The notes below the pieces were generated by a model, which ran no database searches, was not told the DNA's origin, and saw only the letters and a program-made list of their open reading frames with translations. DNA of 64,000 bases from UBA3102 sp964413055 (lineage in GTDB: Bacteria > Bacillota > Desulfotomaculia > Desulfotomaculales > Pelotomaculaceae), in NCBI GenBank assembly GCA_964413055.1, contig CAYPRB010000005.1:1-64000 (forward strand), read 5' to 3'. Shown one piece after another: positions 49,639 to 58,261 of the stretch. Numbering within the stretch: position 1 is the first letter of the stretch; the number at the start of each line of letters is the position of its first letter. The position numbers and the translations under genes are program-made.

Positions 49639-50973
49639 ATGGTGTTGCTGGAACGGGTGCTTCCGCAGAATATTGATGCCGAGCAATCCGTGCTCGGTTC
49701 CGTCCTTCTCGACCGGGAAGCCATTTATAAAGTTATGAGAGTTCTCCGTCCGGAGGACTTTTACCGGGAGGGACATAAAATAATTTATGAAACCATGCTG
49801 GAGCTTAATGAAGGCGGCCATCCGGTGGATCTGGTTACGGTCAGTGAGCAACTTGCGGCCAGGGGTGAGTTGGACAAGGCCGGCGGGGTGGCTTATATTG
49901 CTTCCCTGGCTGAGCTGGTGCCCACTGCCGCCAATGTAGAGTTTTATGCCCGGATTGTTGAGGAAAAATCGCTTTTACGAACGTTGATTCAGGTATCCAC
50001 CCGGATCGCCGGTATGGGTTACGATGAGAAAGAGGAACCGGAAAAGCTTATTGCCGAAGCCGAACGGATGCTTATGGAAATCAGCAGTCGCAGAACGGTG
50101 GACGTCTTTTTTTCCATTAAGGATATTTTATTGGACACGCTGGCGCACATTGAAGAACTCTATCATAACCGGGGTAATATCACCGGTATTTCTACTTCTT
50201 TCAGCGACCTGGACCATATTTGCAGTGGTTTGCATGCCGGTGATTTCATCATTTTAGCCGGACGGCCCAGTATGGGAAAGACCAGCCTGGGATTATGCAT
50301 CGGTTATAATGCCGCCCTGAAACATAATATTCCGACGGCGGTTTTCAGCCTGGAAATGTCCAAAGAACAACTGGTACAGCGCATTCTGTGCGCTGAGGCG
50401 AAAGTGGACCAGCACCGTATCCGCACCGGGCTGCTGGAAGAGGAAGACTGGCATAACCTGCACGAGACCGCCGGCAAACTGGCCCGGGCGCCCATCTATA
50501 TCGACGACACCGCTGCCATCAGTATCCGGCAGGTTCGGGCCAAGGTCAGACAGTTGCAGACAGAAAAAGGACTGGGGTTTGTGGTTATCGATTACCTGCA
50601 GCTAATGCAGGGCTCCCGGCGGGTAGAAAACCGTCAGCAGGAAATTTCGGAAATTTCTCGTTCCTTAAAGGGTCTGGCCAAGGAGTTGAATGTTCCGGTA
50701 CTGGCCCTGGCGCAGCTTAGTCGTTCCGTGGAACAACGTCCCAACAAACGGCCGGTAATGTCGGATTTGCGTGAATCAGGTTCATTGGAGCAGGATGCCG
50801 ACCTGGTCATGTTTATCTACCGTGACGAATACTATAATCCGGATTCTGAAAGAAAGGGTATTGCCGAAATTATCATTTCCAAGCACCGGAACGGTCCGGT
50901 AGGAATGGTGGAACTGGGTTTTTTAAAGGAGTTCACCAAGTTTGTGCCCCTGCTTAAAAATGTTGAGGAATAA
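49639..50973 (+). CDS. dnaB: Replicative DNA helicase DnaB
   Basis: A 444-residue hexameric helicase that unwinds DNA ahead of Pol III. The N-terminal primase-interaction domain opens with P-Q-N-I-D-A-E-Q-S-V-L-G. The RecA-like core has Walker A A-G-R-P-S-M-G-K-T near 207 and Walker B F-V-V-I-D-Y-L-Q near 309, followed by D-L-R-E-S-G-S-L-E-Q-D-A-D. The start could be GTG 49636, ATG 49639 or GTG 49642; spacing from GAAAAGG favours the later ones. Confidence 0.96.
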   Translation: MVLLERVLPQNIDAEQSVLGSVLLDREAIYKVMRVLRPEDFYREGHKIIYETMLELNEGGHPVDLVTVSEQLAARGELDKAGGVAYIASLAELVPTAANVEFYARIVEEKSLLRTLIQVSTRIAGMGYDEKEEPEKLIAEAERMLMEISSRRTVDVFFSIKDILLDTLAHIEELYHNRGNITGISTSFSDLDHICSGLHAGDFIILAGRPSMGKTSLGLCIGYNAALKHNIPTAVFSLEMSKEQLVQRILCAEAKVDQHRIRTGLLEEEDWHNLHETAGKLARAPIYIDDTAAISIRQVRAKVRQLQTEKGLGFVVIDYLQLMQGSRRVENRQQEISEISRSLKGLAKELNVPVLALAQLSRSVEQRPNKRPVMSDLRESGSLEQDADLVMFIYRDEYYNPDSERKGIAEIIISKHRNGPVGMVELGFLKEFTKFVPLLKNVEE

Positions 50974-51024
50974 AGCTACCCGTAAAGGAACAACGGACTA
51001 ATTTTTTAGCCGGGGTTGTTTTCC

Positions 51025-51054
51025 TTGACAGCTATGCGGAGAATTTGATAAAAT
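51025..51054 (+). promoter_or_regulatory. Promoter upstream of the FAD oxidoreductase gene
   Basis: A perfect TTGACA and TAAAAT are 18 bp apart, leaving a leader of about 140 nt before the gene. Confidence 0.6.
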
Positions 51055-51204
51055 ACAAATGCTGTCTGAAGAAAAAATCGATAAATAATTTTCCCTCAAA
51101 TCGAGCTAGCTCAAATAGCAACCGGCAGAAGTTTGTTGTTTGAGTTATTTTTATGCCGGCGGGAAAAGACAAAATATTAACGAAGGCGGTAGAAGGGATA
51201 TTAT

Positions 51205-52593
51205 ATGCCTGCACAGTATGATGTAATTATTGTCGGTGCGGGGCCGGCCGGAATTTTTACCGCACTTGAGCTGGTAAAAAACCGGTCCGGTCTAAAGATA
51301 TTAATTGTCGAGAAAGGGTGGAATATTAAAGACAGAGTATGTTTTGCCAGGGAGCAAAACGCACCTTGTTTTAATTGCTCCCCGTGCTCCGTTACTTGTG
51401 GGTGGGGTGGGGCCGGCGCTTTCAGTGACGGTAAATTGACCTTGTCCACGGATGTGGGCGGCAGCTTGGAGCATTATCTTGACAAGAAGAAGTTGACTGC
51501 AATGGTTGATTATATCGACCAGTTTTATGTTGCATTCGGTGCTCCCGCGCAGGTGTTCGGGTTGGAGCATAAAGAAGAAATTGAGAACATGCAGCGCCGG
51601 GCCGTACTGTCGGAATTAAAATTGATTCCGGTACCGATCAGGCATATGGGTACCGGCCGTTGCATTGAAATATTGCGGAAAATGCAGGACCATCTGTTAT
51701 CCCACGGGGTGGAGGTGCGCACATCGTCGCCGGTCAGGGAAGTCATGGTAAAAGATGGCGTGGTTCAAGGTGTGGTCTGTGCGGACGGACAGGCCTTACG
51801 TGCAAAATGCGTGGTGCTCGCGCCGGGCCGGGATGGCGCGGGATGGCTTAAAAAGGAAGCAGTCAGGAACCGGCTGGAAACTGCGGTTAATCCCGTTGAT
51901 ATCGGGGTCAGGATCGAGGTCCCGGCCGCGGTAATGGACCATTTGACCAGAATTTTTTATGAAGCTAAAATTGTTTATTATTCCCGGACTTTTAACGACA
52001 GGGTCCGTACCTTCTGTATGAATCCCAACGGCGAAGTGGTGTTGGAAAATAATGACGGGTTAATTACGGTAAACGGCCACAGTCACGCGTTTAACAAGAC
52101 TGAAAATACCAATTTTGCCGTGCTGGTAAGCAAAACCTTTACGGAGCCGTTTAAGGAGCCCATTGCTTACGGCAGGTACATTGCCAGTCTTGCCAACCTC
52201 TTGGGAGGAGGAGTGCTGGTTCAGAGACTGGGCGATCTTTTGTTGGGAAGGCGTTCAACCAGAGAAAGACTGAAAAAGTGTCTCACGGTGCCTACTTTAA
52301 GTGAAGCCACCCCCGGTGACCTGAGCCTGGTGCTTCCTTACCGTCATCTGAAAGGAATCGTGGAAATGCTGAAGGTGCTGGACAAAGTGGCCCCGGGGGT
52401 ATATTCCAGGTACACACTGGTTTACGGTGTGGAAGTTAAATTTTATTCTTCCCGGCTGGACCTTTCGCACTGTTTGGAAACCGGGATCGCAAATTTGTTT
52501 GCGGCGGGTGACGGGGCCGGGGTTACCAGGGGACTGGTCCAGGCGTCTGTTTCCGGTGTGGTGGTGGCAAGGGAGATTATGCAAAGAGTTTAA
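51205..52593 (+). CDS. FAD-dependent oxidoreductase (COG2509-like)
   Basis: A 462-residue flavoprotein. The N-terminal dinucleotide-binding motif is V-G-A-G-P-A-G near residues 10-16. A cysteine cluster C-F-N-C-S-P-C-S-V-T-C-G-W-G-G-A-G-A near 55-72 and F-A-A-G-D-G-A-G-V near the C-terminus follow. The family is annotated as uncharacterised FAD-dependent dehydrogenases; substrate and partner are unknown. The clustered cysteines could be redox-active or hold metal (inference). ATG at 51205; purA follows 41 bp downstream. Confidence 0.85.
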   Translation: MPAQYDVIIVGAGPAGIFTALELVKNRSGLKILIVEKGWNIKDRVCFAREQNAPCFNCSPCSVTCGWGGAGAFSDGKLTLSTDVGGSLEHYLDKKKLTAMVDYIDQFYVAFGAPAQVFGLEHKEEIENMQRRAVLSELKLIPVPIRHMGTGRCIEILRKMQDHLLSHGVEVRTSSPVREVMVKDGVVQGVVCADGQALRAKCVVLAPGRDGAGWLKKEAVRNRLETAVNPVDIGVRIEVPAAVMDHLTRIFYEAKIVYYSRTFNDRVRTFCMNPNGEVVLENNDGLITVNGHSHAFNKTENTNFAVLVSKTFTEPFKEPIAYGRYIASLANLLGGGVLVQRLGDLLLGRRSTRERLKKCLTVPTLSEATPGDLSLVLPYRHLKGIVEMLKVLDKVAPGVYSRYTLVYGVEVKFYSSRLDLSHCLETGIANLFAAGDGAGVTRGLVQASVSGVVVAREIMQRV

Positions 52594-52634
52594 ATTATAG
52601 AAAGGGAAAAACAGTCAATATTAGGAGGTAGGCT

Positions 52635-53921
52635 ATGTCTGCGGTGGTTGTGATAGGCGCTCAGTGGGGTGACGAAGGCAAGGGCAAAGTGACTGATTTT
52701 TTGGCCCAGAAAGCCGACCTGGTGGTGCGGTACCAGGGGGGAAACAATGCCGGTCACACCGTGGTTGTCGAAGACCGGGAGTTTAAGCTGCACTTGATTC
52801 CTTCCGGCATTCTTTATCCGGATAAAATTTGTCTTATCGGCAGCGGTGTGGTCATTGACCCTGGAGTTTTGCTGAAAGAGTTGGAATCACTGGAGAAACA
52901 GGGCATCAGCACCGCTAATTTAAAAATAAGCGAGCGTGCGCATGTTATCTTTCCCTACCACAAGAAATTGGATTTTGTGGAGGAAGAACGCAAGGGCAAA
53001 AATAAAATAGGAACCACCTGCCGCGGAATTGGCCCGGCCTACATGGATAAATCCGCACGGGTGGGGATCCGGATGATTGACCTGGTGGCTACGGATGAGT
53101 TCAAGTTGCTGCTGGAGCGAAATCTGGAAGGTAAGAACCACCTTTTGACCAGGGTTTATAGCAGCCCTGCCCAGGATTTCGAGAAGATATGGAAGAGTTA
53201 CGCCGGTTATGCCGCGTCGTTAAAAGGGTACCTGGCGGACACTTCATTGATTATTAATGATGCCATCAAGCAAGGCCGGAGCATACTTTTTGAGGGCGCC
53301 CAGGGGACGTTGCTGGACCTGGATCACGGCACCTATCCTTACGTTACTTCTTCACATCCGGTTGCCGGTGCGGCCTGTATCGGGGCGGGCATTGGTCCCA
53401 CCTGTATCGACCGGGTGATCGGAGTGGCCAAGGCTTATACCACGCGGGTGGGAGGAGGACCTTTTCCCACGGAACTGGAGGATGATACGGGAGCCTACAT
53501 CCGGCAGCGCGGTGGTGAATTCGGGACGACTACCGGGCGGCCCCGCCGCTGCGGTTGGTTTGACGGGGTTGTGGGACGCTACTCCGGGAGAATCAACGGC
53601 CTGCATTGTTTCGCCCTTACCAAGCTGGATGTCTTAAGCGGCCTGGAGAAAGTAAAAATTTGCACCGGTTACGGTTACCGGGGAGACATCGTAAAGGATT
53701 TTCCGGCCGACCATAAAGTGTTGCGGGAATGCGTTCCGGTTTATGAAGAACTGCCGGGTTGGCAGGAAAATATTACCAGCTGCCGGGAATTTTCCGAACT
53801 TCCTTACAATGCCAGGAAATATTTGGAGCGGATCAGCGAATTGACCGAAGTCCCTATCGGTTTGGTCGGTGTCGGCAGCAGACGTTCCCAGACCATTATC
53901 TCCGACGATTTTGCTAAATAA
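52635..53921 (+). CDS. purA: Adenylosuccinate synthetase
   Basis: PurA joins IMP and aspartate using GTP, the committed step to AMP. The 428-residue protein has the P-loop G-A-Q-W-G-D-E-G-K-G-K near residues 8-18, N-N-A-G-H-T near 38, G-T-T-x-R-G-I-G-P near 128 and the C-terminal substrate-binding T-T-G-R-P-R-R-C-G-W region. Complete. ATG with TTAGGAGG upstream. tRNA genes follow. Confidence 0.97.
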   Translation: MSAVVVIGAQWGDEGKGKVTDFLAQKADLVVRYQGGNNAGHTVVVEDREFKLHLIPSGILYPDKICLIGSGVVIDPGVLLKELESLEKQGISTANLKISERAHVIFPYHKKLDFVEEERKGKNKIGTTCRGIGPAYMDKSARVGIRMIDLVATDEFKLLLERNLEGKNHLLTRVYSSPAQDFEKIWKSYAGYAASLKGYLADTSLIINDAIKQGRSILFEGAQGTLLDLDHGTYPYVTSSHPVAGAACIGAGIGPTCIDRVIGVAKAYTTRVGGGPFPTELEDDTGAYIRQRGGEFGTTTGRPRRCGWFDGVVGRYSGRINGLHCFALTKLDVLSGLEKVKICTGYGYRGDIVKDFPADHKVLRECVPVYEELPGWQENITSCREFSELPYNARKYLERISELTEVPIGLVGVGSRRSQTIISDDFAK

Positions 53922-53954
53922 ATGTAAAGGTTAATATTTTTTGCTGTTTGATTA

Positions 53955-53983
53955 TTGACACACGGGATCAGTTATAGTAATAT
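53955..53983 (+). promoter_or_regulatory. Promoter for tRNA-Lys and tRNA-Glu
   Basis: A perfect TTGACA and TAATAT are 17 bp apart, 22 bp upstream of tRNA-Lys. Confidence 0.7.
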
Positions 53984-54005
53984 TATTTCCTGTAAGAACA
54001 CGGAT

Positions 54006-54081
54006 GGGCCATTAGCTCAGCTGGAAGAGCACCTGACTTTTAATCAGGGTGTCGGAGGTTCGAGTCCTCCATGGCTCACCA
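54006..54081 (+). tRNA. tRNA-Lys(TTT)
   Basis: A 76-nt cloverleaf with acceptor GGGCCAT/ATGGCTC, anticodon stem CCTGA/TCAGG, anticodon TTT and an encoded CCA. Confidence 0.96.
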
Positions 54082-54107
54082 CAATAAAAACAGCCAGCAG
54101 AATAAAC

Positions 54108-54183
54108 GGCCCCATGGTCAAGTGGTTTAAGACACCGCCCTTTCACGGCGGTAACCCGGGTTCGAATCCCGGTGGGGTCACCA
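54108..54183 (+). tRNA. tRNA-Glu(TTC)
   Basis: A 76-nt cloverleaf with acceptor GGCCCCA/TGGGGTC, anticodon stem CCGCC/GGCGG, anticodon TTC and an encoded CCA. It lies 26 bp after tRNA-Lys and probably shares its transcript. Confidence 0.96.
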
Positions 54184-54190
54184 TTATAGA

Positions 54191-54221
54191 CTAAAAGACA
54201 GTTTTAACCGGCTGTCTTTAG
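54191..54221 (+). terminator. Terminator after tRNA-Glu
   Basis: A CTAAA(A)GACAG/CTGTCTTTAG stem with TTTTAACCGG loop is followed by TTGTTT. Confidence 0.65.
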
Positions 54222-54248
54222 TTGTTTGAACATAAGTAGTGTGCCAAC

Positions 54249-54277
54249 TTGATTTCTTGCTTTAAAAAGGCTATAAT
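54249..54277 (+). promoter_or_regulatory. Promoter for tRNA-Gly
   Basis: TTGATT and a perfect TATAAT are 17 bp apart, 14 bp upstream of the tRNA. Confidence 0.7.
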
Positions 54278-54291
54278 AAATATCGATGTAT

Positions 54292-54366
54292 GCGGGTGTA
54301 GCTCAATGGTAGAGCATCAGCTTCCCAAGCTGAGGGCTGAGGGTTCGATCCCCTTCACCCGCTCCA
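54292..54366 (+). tRNA. tRNA-Gly(CCC)
   Basis: A 75-nt cloverleaf with acceptor GCGGGTG/CACCCGC, anticodon stem TCAGC/GCTGA, loop TTCCCAA giving CCC, and an encoded CCA. Confidence 0.95.
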
Positions 54367-54370
54367 GTAG

Positions 54371-54416
54371 ATACAAAGAAATCCGGGGTTGTAGTAAAAC
54401 CCGGATTTCTTTGTAT
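54371..54416 (+). terminator. Terminator after tRNA-Gly
   Basis: A perfect 17-bp stem (54371-54387 with 54400-54416) is followed by a T-rich stretch TTTTTCTTTTT about 7 nt later. Confidence 0.75.
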
Positions 54417-54575
54417 TATATGCTTTTTCTTTTTAATAAACCGTAAATCCTGCGGAGATTTGCGGTTTATTGCCCCAAAAAAAGGGAAAACATCCTCCTG
54501 CCCGGTCGAACAAAATTTTCCCGGACATAGAATAATGCGTATCTAGTAAGAAATTACGGCTTAATGCAAGGCTTT

Positions 54576-54764
54576 TTACCGGCCGGAAAACAGTTCTTCA
54601 TACGTTGATTTGTTTCTGACGATTATTTTTCTAATTTCCCGGCTGTTCATCTCGGTGATGTGATTCAGTTTCCAGCTGCCGCCGTTGGAAAAACCGGAAA
54701 CCAAATATTTTGTGAGAAATTTTAACTTGTCAATAAACCTGAAATTAAGCCTAAATATTACCAT
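54576..54764 (-). CDS. Small basic protein, unknown
   Basis: A 62-residue hypothetical protein. ATG at 54764 is preceded by AGGTGGTGG, which supports translation. It is basic with an amphipathic or weakly hydrophobic N-terminus (M-V-I-F-R-L-N-F-R-F-I) and ends Y-E-E-L-F-S-G-R. I recognise no family. It is transcribed away from, and divergently to, the SCIFF peptide gene with about 185 bp between them. Confidence 0.5.
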   Translation of the reverse strand: MVIFRLNFRFIDKLKFLTKYLVSGFSNGGSWKLNHITEMNSREIRKIIVRNKSTYEELFSGR

Positions 54765-54897
54765 AATGACCACCACCTACATTTTATCATTAATTTTGTA
54801 TATTAACAACGTAAGTTGTAGAATATTGACATTGTTTTAGCGGAAAAATAAAAAAAATAAGGCTGGGGTAAATATAGAAGTTTTATTTGACAATCTG

Positions 54898-54926
54898 TTG
54901 CGTTGGTAAGTTTAATCATTTATAAT
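54898..54926 (+). promoter_or_regulatory. Promoter for scfA
   Basis: TTGCGT and a perfect TATAAT are 17 bp apart, 23 bp upstream of the scfA start. Confidence 0.65.
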
Positions 54927-54949
54927 GTTTGCCAGAGGAGGTTTGCCTG

Positions 54950-55102
54950 ATGGGAAAACATATTAAAACGTTGTATAAAGCCAGGCTCTCGTCCACTGTG
55001 GAAGGCCGTGGCTGTGGTGAGTGCCAGGCGTCCTGTCAATCTGCCTGTAAAACTTCTTGCACCGTGGGCAACCAGGTATGTGCTAAAGAAAAGGTAAAGT
55101 AA
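54950..55102 (+). CDS. scfA: SCIFF ribosomal peptide precursor
   Basis: A 50-residue peptide with six cysteines (22, 25, 29, 33, 37, 44), matching the SCIFF (six cysteines in forty-five residues) family. It starts M-G-K-H-I-K-T-L-Y-K-A-R-L and the core reads C-G-E-C-Q-A-S-C-Q-S-A-C-K-T-S-C. Its partner ScfB (next gene) installs thioether cross-links from cysteine to threonine or other residues. The ATG follows AGAGGAGG. A strong hairpin plus T-run separates it from scfB, so much more peptide than enzyme should be made. The biological role of SCIFF is not known. Confidence 0.96.
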   Translation: MGKHIKTLYKARLSSTVEGRGCGECQASCQSACKTSCTVGNQVCAKEKVK

Positions 55103-55105
55103 GCG

Positions 55106-55135
55106 CCTTGTCCCGGCGGGACAAGGTCTTTTTTT
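55106..55135 (+). terminator. Attenuating terminator between scfA and scfB
   Basis: The perfect stem CCTTGTCC/GGACAAGG with a CGGCG-type loop is followed by TCTTTTTTT. The scfB ribosome-binding site GGGGG comes directly after the T-run. Confidence 0.85.
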
Positions 55136-55147
55136 GGGGGTTCGGTA

Positions 55148-56515
55148 TTGCTGCACAAGTTTGAGCTTGACGGAAAAAAATTTTTACTGGATGTTAACAG
55201 CGGGACCGTGCACCAGGTGGACGAACTGGTCTGGAACCTGCTTGAGGATTATAACCGCTGTAGCACCGGCGGGATAGTCGAACGATACCGGGAACGTTAT
55301 GAACCGGAGGAAGTTTTAGAAGCGCTGGCAGAAATTGAGCAGCTAATCCAAGAAGGGTTGCTTTTCAGTGCTGATCCGCTGGCCGGGAACTATCATCCTG
55401 CCGAGCGTAACGTAGTCAAATCACTCTGCCTGCACCTGGCCCATTGCTGCAATTTGAGCTGCCGGTATTGTTTCGCCGGGCAGGGGCGTTACGGCGGGAT
55501 TGACGAACTTATGTCGGCGGAAACAGGGCGGGCGGCGATAGATTTTTTAATTGCCGGTTCCGCAAGGCGAAAGCGCCTGGAGGTAGATTTTTTCGGCGGA
55601 GAGCCGCTTATGAATTTTGATGTTTTAAAAGAACTGGTGGCTTACGGGCGTGAAGCCGCCGGTAAGGCGGGGAAGGAAATTAATTTTACCGTAACCACCA
55701 ATGCCGTGCTTTTGAATGACGAAATCACCCGTTATCTGATAGAAAATGATTTTTTTGTGGTTTTAAGCCTGGACGGGCGGCGTGAAGTACACGAAAAAAT
55801 GCGTCCCGTTTCAGATGAAAAGGGTTCCTATGATTTGATTTTGCCCAAGATAAAAAAATTTGTTGCTTTGTGCAGACGAGAGCAATATATTATCCGTGGG
55901 ACATTTACCCGCCATAACCTGGATTTTTGTGCGGATGTAATGCACATGGCCGGCCTGGGGTTTGAGCGGGTTTCGATAGAGCCGGTGGTGGCTTCCCGGG
56001 AAGCTGATTACGCCATTCAAGAGCAGGACTTGCCTTTCATTTTTTCTCAATATGAACAACTGACTCGTGAAGTACTCCGTCTGTGGAAGGCGGGAAAGTT
56101 TTTTGATTTCTATCATTTCAACATTGACCTGGAGGGCGGTCCCTGCTTGCCCAAGCGCCTTTCCGGCTGCGGTGCGGGATGTGATTACCTGGCGGTTGCG
56201 CCAAACGGCGACTTGTATCCCTGCCACCAGTTTGTGGGCCGAAACGGCTATTTAATGGGCAATGTATTGGGGGGGGTGTCCCGGCCGGAGATAAGGGATA
56301 TTTTCAAAAACGCCCATATTTATAATAAGGAAGAGTGTGCCGGATGCTGGGCTAAATTTTATTGCAGCGGCGGCTGCCATGCCAATGCAGAAATGTTAAA
56401 CGGTTCTATTTGTCAGCCGGACGTTCAGGGATGCGCCCTGGCCCGTAAGAGGCTGGAATGTGCTATTTATTTACAGGTGGCGGCTGGGGAAATCGAATCC
56501 GGTATAATGCCGTAG
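55148..56515 (+). CDS. scfB: SCIFF maturase, radical SAM/SPASM enzyme
   Basis: A 455-residue radical SAM enzyme that forms thioether bonds in ScfA. An N-terminal peptide-recognition region (about 1-75, RRE-like) is followed by the SAM cluster motif C101-x3-C105-x2-C108 (C-N-L-S-C-R-Y-C). Then comes F-F-G-G-E-P-L near 152, and a C-terminal SPASM domain with many cysteines (C-P-x-C...C-S-G-G-C-H-A-N-A) for auxiliary clusters. The start is TTG with GGGGGTT upstream. It is the obligate partner of the preceding peptide gene. Confidence 0.95.
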   Translation: MLHKFELDGKKFLLDVNSGTVHQVDELVWNLLEDYNRCSTGGIVERYRERYEPEEVLEALAEIEQLIQEGLLFSADPLAGNYHPAERNVVKSLCLHLAHCCNLSCRYCFAGQGRYGGIDELMSAETGRAAIDFLIAGSARRKRLEVDFFGGEPLMNFDVLKELVAYGREAAGKAGKEINFTVTTNAVLLNDEITRYLIENDFFVVLSLDGRREVHEKMRPVSDEKGSYDLILPKIKKFVALCRREQYIIRGTFTRHNLDFCADVMHMAGLGFERVSIEPVVASREADYAIQEQDLPFIFSQYEQLTREVLRLWKAGKFFDFYHFNIDLEGGPCLPKRLSGCGAGCDYLAVAPNGDLYPCHQFVGRNGYLMGNVLGGVSRPEIRDIFKNAHIYNKEECAGCWAKFYCSGGCHANAEMLNGSICQPDVQGCALARKRLECAIYLQVAAGEIESGIMP

Positions 56516-56584
56516 TTAACTTGGTTTAATTGATTGAGAAACGGTTATTTAGTGGTGTTGCCGGTTTTTGGGGAATATTTTGTT

Positions 56585-56613
56585 TTGCTTGGATAGATTC
56601 CTTGTGATATAAT
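56585..56613 (+). promoter_or_regulatory. Promoter for the M23 peptidase gene
   Basis: TTGCTT and a perfect TATAAT are 17 bp apart. The transcript would include the AAAGGAG site and TTG at 56696. Confidence 0.6.
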
Positions 56614-56815
56614 TTACCAGGTTTTTTTCTTAATTATTACAATATGTGACAATTAGTTGGTTGGTGTGATGGTTCCCTGAAAGGAGTTGGCGGTTTTGGC
56701 GCGGAAATTCTGAGTTTTACGGTGCCTCTCGGGACCGGAGAGGGATAATTATTTTACGCGTTTAATCACTGGATTACGTCATTGGTTTTCCCGGCAATCG
56801 GTTTGCCGGCAGGTA

Positions 56816-58108
56816 TTGCTGGGAATCACGTTGTATATGATGATTGCCTTGTCGGCTTATGCCGTTTTTAAGGGTAATGCCTGCGCGGTATTGGTGGATG
56901 GAAAAACGGTTGCGGTTGCGGCGGATAAAAAAAGCGCCGAAGACACCCTGGAGGAATTATTACGGTTGAAATCTGAGCGGTTTGAAATGGAACTGGTTCT
57001 AACGGACGAGGTATCTTTCGAACGGGTGAGGGTGGAACCGGAGCAAATATTGGACCGGGCGGAGCTGAAGAAAAAATTGGCCGGCCAGCTCACCTATAAG
57101 GCCAGGGGAACGGCTATTTTGGTGAACGGAGAACCCAAAGTTTTTTTAAAAAACGGGGAAGAAGCTAATAACTTACTGGCCTGGTTAAAAACTTTATATC
57201 CGGAAAACGAAGACGGGCAGGTTGGTTTTAAGGAAAATGTCGGGGTTGAAGAACGCTTGACCCCGGTAAAGAACATACTTACAATGGATAAAGCCAGGCA
57301 GCTGGTTCTTACGGGACGACCCGAAGTGCAGCAGTATACGGTGAAAGAGGGGGATACCCTGTGGGATATTGCCTGTGCCGCCAATATTGATATGGCCCAG
57401 ATTGCTTTATCCAATCCTGATATGAACATCGACCGGTTGAGTATCGGGCAGGTGCTCAACCTGAGCACCGAAGCCCCGCTGATTACCGTAACGTCCACCC
57501 GGCAGGAAATTGTGAGAGAAGAAATACCTTGTCCGGTGGAGGTCAAGAAAGACGAGGGACTGTTAATAGGCGAAGAAGTGGTGGTGCATAAAGGCACACC
57601 AGGTGAACGGGTCGTTACTTATCACGTAACCACGGAAAATGGTTTGGAAACCGTAAGAAAAGTAATGGAGCAGGAAGTTGTCAGCGAACCCGTTACCCAG
57701 GTGGTGGCCAGGGGTTATCTGACGCTGGCGTCCCGAAGCGGGGTGGCACGTTTAACGAAACCCTGCGCGGGCGGTATTATTTCTGGTTTTGGGATGCGTA
57801 ACGGGAGAATGCATGAAGGGGTGGATTTTTCTGCCGGTTACGGCAGTCGCGTAGTAGCTGCCGCCGGAGGCACCGTTAGTTTCGTGGGGTGGCAGGGCGG
57901 TTACGGTAGAATGGTGGATATCAGGCACCAGGGGGGGCTGTTAACCAGGTATGCCCACCTTTCAACGGTGAACGTACAAAGCGGCCAGCAGGTTGAAAGG
58001 GGACAATTGATCGGCAGGGTAGGTGCTACCGGTTATACTACCGGCCCGCATTTGCATTTTGAAGTACGCATTGACGGGCGGCCGGTCAATCCGGCTAATC
58101 ACTTGTAA
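56816..58108 (+). CDS. LysM-G5-M23 peptidoglycan peptidase, N-terminus interrupted by TGA
   Basis: A 430-residue membrane-anchored hydrolase. A hydrophobic anchor (about 1-18) is followed by a LysM domain near 172-216, a G5 domain near 222-300 and an M23 metallopeptidase near 320-428, with H-E-G-V-D-F and G-P-H-L-H-F-E as zinc motifs. The earliest usable start after a stop is TTG 56816, which begins inside the anchor. The real start is probably TTG 56696 with AAAGGAG; that frame is continuous except for TGA at 56711-56713 (codon 6) and supplies a basic cytosolic N-terminus. CGA to TGA is a one-base change, so either a nonsense mutation or an error is likely. Confidence 0.85.
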   Translation: MLGITLYMMIALSAYAVFKGNACAVLVDGKTVAVAADKKSAEDTLEELLRLKSERFEMELVLTDEVSFERVRVEPEQILDRAELKKKLAGQLTYKARGTAILVNGEPKVFLKNGEEANNLLAWLKTLYPENEDGQVGFKENVGVEERLTPVKNILTMDKARQLVLTGRPEVQQYTVKEGDTLWDIACAANIDMAQIALSNPDMNIDRLSIGQVLNLSTEAPLITVTSTRQEIVREEIPCPVEVKKDEGLLIGEEVVVHKGTPGERVVTYHVTTENGLETVRKVMEQEVVSEPVTQVVARGYLTLASRSGVARLTKPCAGGIISGFGMRNGRMHEGVDFSAGYGSRVVAAAGGTVSFVGWQGGYGRMVDIRHQGGLLTRYAHLSTVNVQSGQQVERGQLIGRVGATGYTTGPHLHFEVRIDGRPVNPANHL

Positions 58109-58148
58109 CGGAATCAGGTTAAAACATATTTAATCAAGTAGACAGCTT

Positions 58149-58181
58149 GCCATACCGCCCGGTTTAACCGGGCGGTATGGC
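58149..58181. repeat. Perfect 16-bp palindrome after the M23 gene
   Basis: The arms at 58149-58164 and 58166-58181 are exact reverse complements. No T-run follows, but the position just after the gene suggests a transcript end. Confidence 0.7.
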
Positions 58182-58213
58182 GTTCAAATGACCGTTTTCG
58201 AGCTTAAAAGGTA

Positions 58214-58242
58214 TTGTTAATTCAGTTTACGGTGTTTATAAT
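58214..58242 (+). promoter_or_regulatory. Promoter for the TPR protein gene
   Basis: TTGTTA and a perfect TATAAT are 17 bp apart, 19 bp upstream of the start codon. Confidence 0.6.
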
Positions 58243-58261
58243 GTTTTAGAGGTGATTATAA

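Noticed and set aside
53955..54446. Two short frames containing AQLEEHLTFNQGVGGSSPP and CSSMVEHQLPKLRAEGSIP
   Set aside because: These are translations across tRNA-Lys, tRNA-Glu and tRNA-Gly, a classic annotation artefact.
56711..56743. Selenocysteine decoding of the TGA at codon 6 of the M23 gene
   Set aside because: A hairpin does begin 11 nt after the TGA, but its loop lacks the usual GU tip, and a selenocysteine in a cytosolic tail of a wall peptidase makes no sense.
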